From MGBC108787 sp964591225 (GTDB taxonomy: Bacteria > Bacillota_I > Bacilli_A > RF39 > UBA660): 6,871 nucleotides of DNA. Positions 5,688 to 6,871 of this stretch are shown in pieces (the first letter of the stretch is position 1; every line of letters starts with the position of its first letter). A program made the position numbers and the translations under genes. Under the pieces are notes generated by a model. That model saw nothing but the letters and a program-made list of their open reading frames with translations. It ran no database searches and was not told where the DNA came from. The stretch lies in NCBI GenBank assembly GCA_964591225.1, contig CAZQAO010000046.1, positions 1-6,871 on the forward strand, written 5' to 3'.

Positions 5688-5694
5688 GGAGGTG
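5688..5694 (+). promoter_or_regulatory. Ribosome binding site that sets the infC start
   Basis: GGAGGTG is a 7-base match to the 16S rRNA 3' end. No in-frame ATG follows it. It leaves 9 bases from GGAGG to ATA 5702 and only 3 to ATT 5696, so ATA is the better placed start. AGGTG (5690-5694) could also pair with CACCT (5596-5600) upstream. Confidence 0.75.
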
Positions 5695-5701
5695 CATTTA
5701 T

Positions 5702-6232
5702 ATAGCAAATAATAAAAACGAGTTGCCTATTAATGATCAAATTAAAGTGCCTGAATTGATGGTAATTGGTCCCAATGGTGAACAAATGGGATTAAAAAAA
5801 TTAGAAGATGCTTTAACCCTTGCCAATTATGCGGGATTAGATTTAGTTTTAATGAATGCTGGTAGTACTCCCGCTGTAGCTAAAGTAATGGATTATAATA
5901 AATATAAGTACGAGCGTCAAAAAAAACAAAAAGATGCGCAAAAAAGACAACGAGAAACTAATAAAGAAATGAAAGAATTCCGGTTATCGGTAACTATTGA
6001 TATTCATGATTTTGAAACTCGGAAAAAAAATGCGGCATCATATTTAGAAAAAGGGCATAAAGTTAAAGGGTTTATTCGTTTTAAAGGAATCCAACTTCGT
6101 CATACCGAACTTGGACGGGATGTATTAAATAAATTTGCTGATGCTTTAAGTGATTATGCAGATGTAGAAGTTTCTCCCAAAATGGATGGAAAAAGTATGT
6201 ATATCATTTTAGCTCCTAAAAAAGATAAGTAG
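5702..6232 (+). CDS. infC: Translation initiation factor IF-3
   Basis: IF-3 binds the 30S subunit, blocks early 50S joining and checks the start codon and initiator tRNA. From ATA 5702 the protein has 176 residues, close to the usual size. The N-domain begins with LPINDQIKVPELMVIGPNGE (8-27, compare INEGIRAREVRLIGPDGE) and contains KVMDYNKYKYE (61-71). A lysine-rich linker covers about 72-92, and the C-domain ends with PKMDGKSMYIILAPK. No ATG or GTG lies in frame near the ribosome site, so a rare AUA (or AUU 5696) start is inferred. Rare starts are known for infC (AUU in Escherichia coli) and let IF-3 repress its own translation. Longer open frames reaching upstream, for example from TTG 5603, only translate the structured leader. 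rpmI starts 16 bases after the stop. Confidence 0.93.
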   Translation: MANNKNELPINDQIKVPELMVIGPNGEQMGLKKLEDALTLANYAGLDLVLMNAGSTPAVAKVMDYNKYKYERQKKQKDAQKRQRETNKEMKEFRLSVTIDIHDFETRKKNAASYLEKGHKVKGFIRFKGIQLRHTELGRDVLNKFADALSDYADVEVSPKMDGKSMYIILAPKKDK

Positions 6233-6248
6233 AAAGAAGGATGTTATT

Positions 6249-6446
6249 ATGGCCAAAGGACCAAAACAAAAAACTCATAAAGCGAGTAGTAAAGTTTTTA
6301 AAAAGCGAAAAAATGGAACACTTTCTTATAAATTAAGTGGTGGTAATCATAAAACTAGTAAAGATACTGCTAAACAAGTTAGACAAAGACGTAATAAAGG
6401 AACATTAAGTAAAGGAGATACTGACAGAATTAAGTCAGTTATCTAG
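6249..6446 (+). CDS. rpmI: 50S ribosomal protein L35 (bL35)
   Basis: This 65-residue, strongly basic protein matches bL35 across its whole length: KQKTHKASSKVFKKRKNG (6-23), then the conserved HKTS near 34-37 and a basic tail RQRRNKGTLSKGD. It is a structural protein of the large subunit. AAGGA (6237-6241) lies 7 bases before ATG 6249. It is the middle gene of the operon, 16 bases after infC and 15 before rplT. It appears complete. Confidence 0.96.
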   Translation: MAKGPKQKTHKASSKVFKKRKNGTLSYKLSGGNHKTSKDTAKQVRQRRNKGTLSKGDTDRIKSVI

Positions 6447-6461
6447 TGAGGAGGTTAAATA

Positions 6462-6871
6462 GTGACAAGAGTTAAAGGCGGAAATGTAGCTAAAAATAGA
6501 AGAAAAAAAGTTTTAAAACAAGCCAAAGGTTACTTTGGTAGTAAACATAGATTATATAAAACAGCTCAAGAACAAGTTTTTCATAGTGAAACCTATGCTT
6601 ATCGTGATCGTAAACAAAATAAAAGAAATTTTCGAAAACTATGGATTACTCGTATTAATGCTGGTTGTCGGGATAATGACATTAGTTATTCTAAATTCAT
6701 TAATGGTTTAAATATTGCGGGAATTGAAGTCAATCGTAAAATGTTATCAGAACTTGCCATAGATGATCCTAAATCTTTTACGGAATTAGTTAATGTTGCT
6801 AAAGATGCGTTAAAAAGTGGTCAAAAACCAGCAGTAAAAAATGATAAAACCGAAAAACCTAAAGTAGAAGT
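6462..6871 (+). CDS. rplT: 50S ribosomal protein L20 (bL20), partial at the right edge
   Basis: L20 binds 23S rRNA early in large-subunit assembly and, in Firmicutes and Escherichia coli, also represses its own operon through the leader mRNA. The open frame starts at GTG 6462, 7 bases after the AGGAGG site (6449-6454), and runs off the window with 136 complete codons. The match is full-length: TRVKGGNVAKNRRKKVLKQA (2-21), GYFGSKHRLY (23-32), YAYRDRKQNKRNFRKLWITR (45-64) and EVNRKMLSELA (89-99). The family normally ends near residue 118, corresponding here to AKDALK. The frame continues with at least 18 further residues rich in Lys, Pro and acidic residues (GQKPAVKNDKTEKPK), so there is a C-terminal extension whose end is not seen. 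GTG rather than ATG is the start. Confidence 0.95.
   Translation, partial: MTRVKGGNVAKNRRKKVLKQAKGYFGSKHRLYKTAQEQVFHSETYAYRDRKQNKRNFRKLWITRINAGCRDNDISYSKFINGLNIAGIEVNRKMLSELAIDDPKSFTELVNVAKDALKSGQKPAVKNDKTEKPKVE

Larger units (their letters stand above)
5562..5701 (+). ncRNA. infC leader, L20-leader-type attenuator
   Basis: The leader can fold in exclusive ways. ATCCACCT (5593-5600) pairs perfectly with AGGTGGAT (5653-5660), and GTATCCAC (5584-5591) pairs with the overlapping GTGGATAC (5655-5662). AAAGGC (5623-5628) pairs with GCCTTT (5672-5677). Against these, 5653-5662 can instead fold on 5666-5675 to make a terminator. Local hairpins are GATTGT/ACAATC (5580-5585 with 5590-5595) and CCT-ATTGC/GCAAT-AGG (5598-5606 with 5613-5620). 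Position and gene order match the known Firmicutes L20 leader, in which ribosomal protein L20 represses infC-rpmI-rplT by premature termination. The pairings are read directly from the sequence; the L20 assignment rests on gene context, not on a covariance-model hit. Confidence 0.68.

Noticed and set aside
5603..5701. N-terminal extension of IF-3 from TTG 5603
   Set aside because: The stretch overlaps the structured leader and terminator, has no ribosome site before it, and the translated residues do not resemble IF-3, which begins after the GGAGGTG site.
5686..5712. Short frame ATG-GAG-GTG ending at TAA, overlapping the infC start
   Set aside because: Its ATG overlaps the infC ribosome site and it has no ribosome site of its own; an eight-residue frame of this kind is expected by chance.
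1..6871. CRISPR arrays, insertion sequences, toxin-antitoxin or defence genes
   Set aside because: No regular direct repeats, transposase-like frames, terminal inverted repeats or such protein families are visible; the window is ordinary housekeeping chromosome.

Overview
The window is strongly A+T-rich, and every recognised gene lies on the + strand with short spacers, 1-11 bp overlaps and clear Shine-Dalgarno (SD) sites. The combination of CsoR, a SufC-SufD-SufS-SufU series with a SufU-type (not IscU) protein, and infC-rpmI-rplT behind a structured leader points to a low-GC Firmicutes/Bacillota lineage. A reduced, Erysipelotrichia/RF39-like or Mollicutes-related bacterium is plausible, but this is inference. 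Genes end at TGA as well as TAA/TAG, Trp is written TGG, and no TGA lies inside a gene, so the standard bacterial code (11) fits.

Layout. 1-170: a tRNA-Glu with anticodon CUC, its own promoter and an intrinsic terminator. 181-570: a CsoR-type copper-sensing repressor with a C-rich operator candidate inside its promoter spacer and a terminator behind it. 571-2429: a promoter with palindromic elements, then a secreted multidomain cell-wall amidase with a C-terminal Amidase_3 domain. 2438-5529: an iron-sulfur assembly operon, sufC - short sufB/sufD-family gene - sufS - sufU, tightly overlapped and without sufB. 5526-6871: the translation operon infC-rpmI-rplT (IF-3, L35, L20). It starts from a promoter whose -35 box overlaps the sufU stop and is preceded by a ~140-nt leader holding a terminator/antiterminator arrangement of the L20 autoregulation type. 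rplT runs off the right edge.

How they work together. SufS supplies sulfur from cysteine, SufU carries it, and the SufC ATPase plus the SufD-like protein would be the assembly scaffold. The scaffold gene is about half the usual length and no sufB follows, so the scaffold is either reduced or completed by a gene elsewhere. IF-3, L35 and L20 form the standard conserved ribosomal operon, with L20 expected to repress it through the leader. The copper regulator has no copper-export gene beside it. I see no mobile element, CRISPR array or defence module. The most interesting points are the minimal SUF operon, the leader switch with an apparent AUA start for IF-3, the palindromic control region of the amidase, and the changed zinc site of the amidase.
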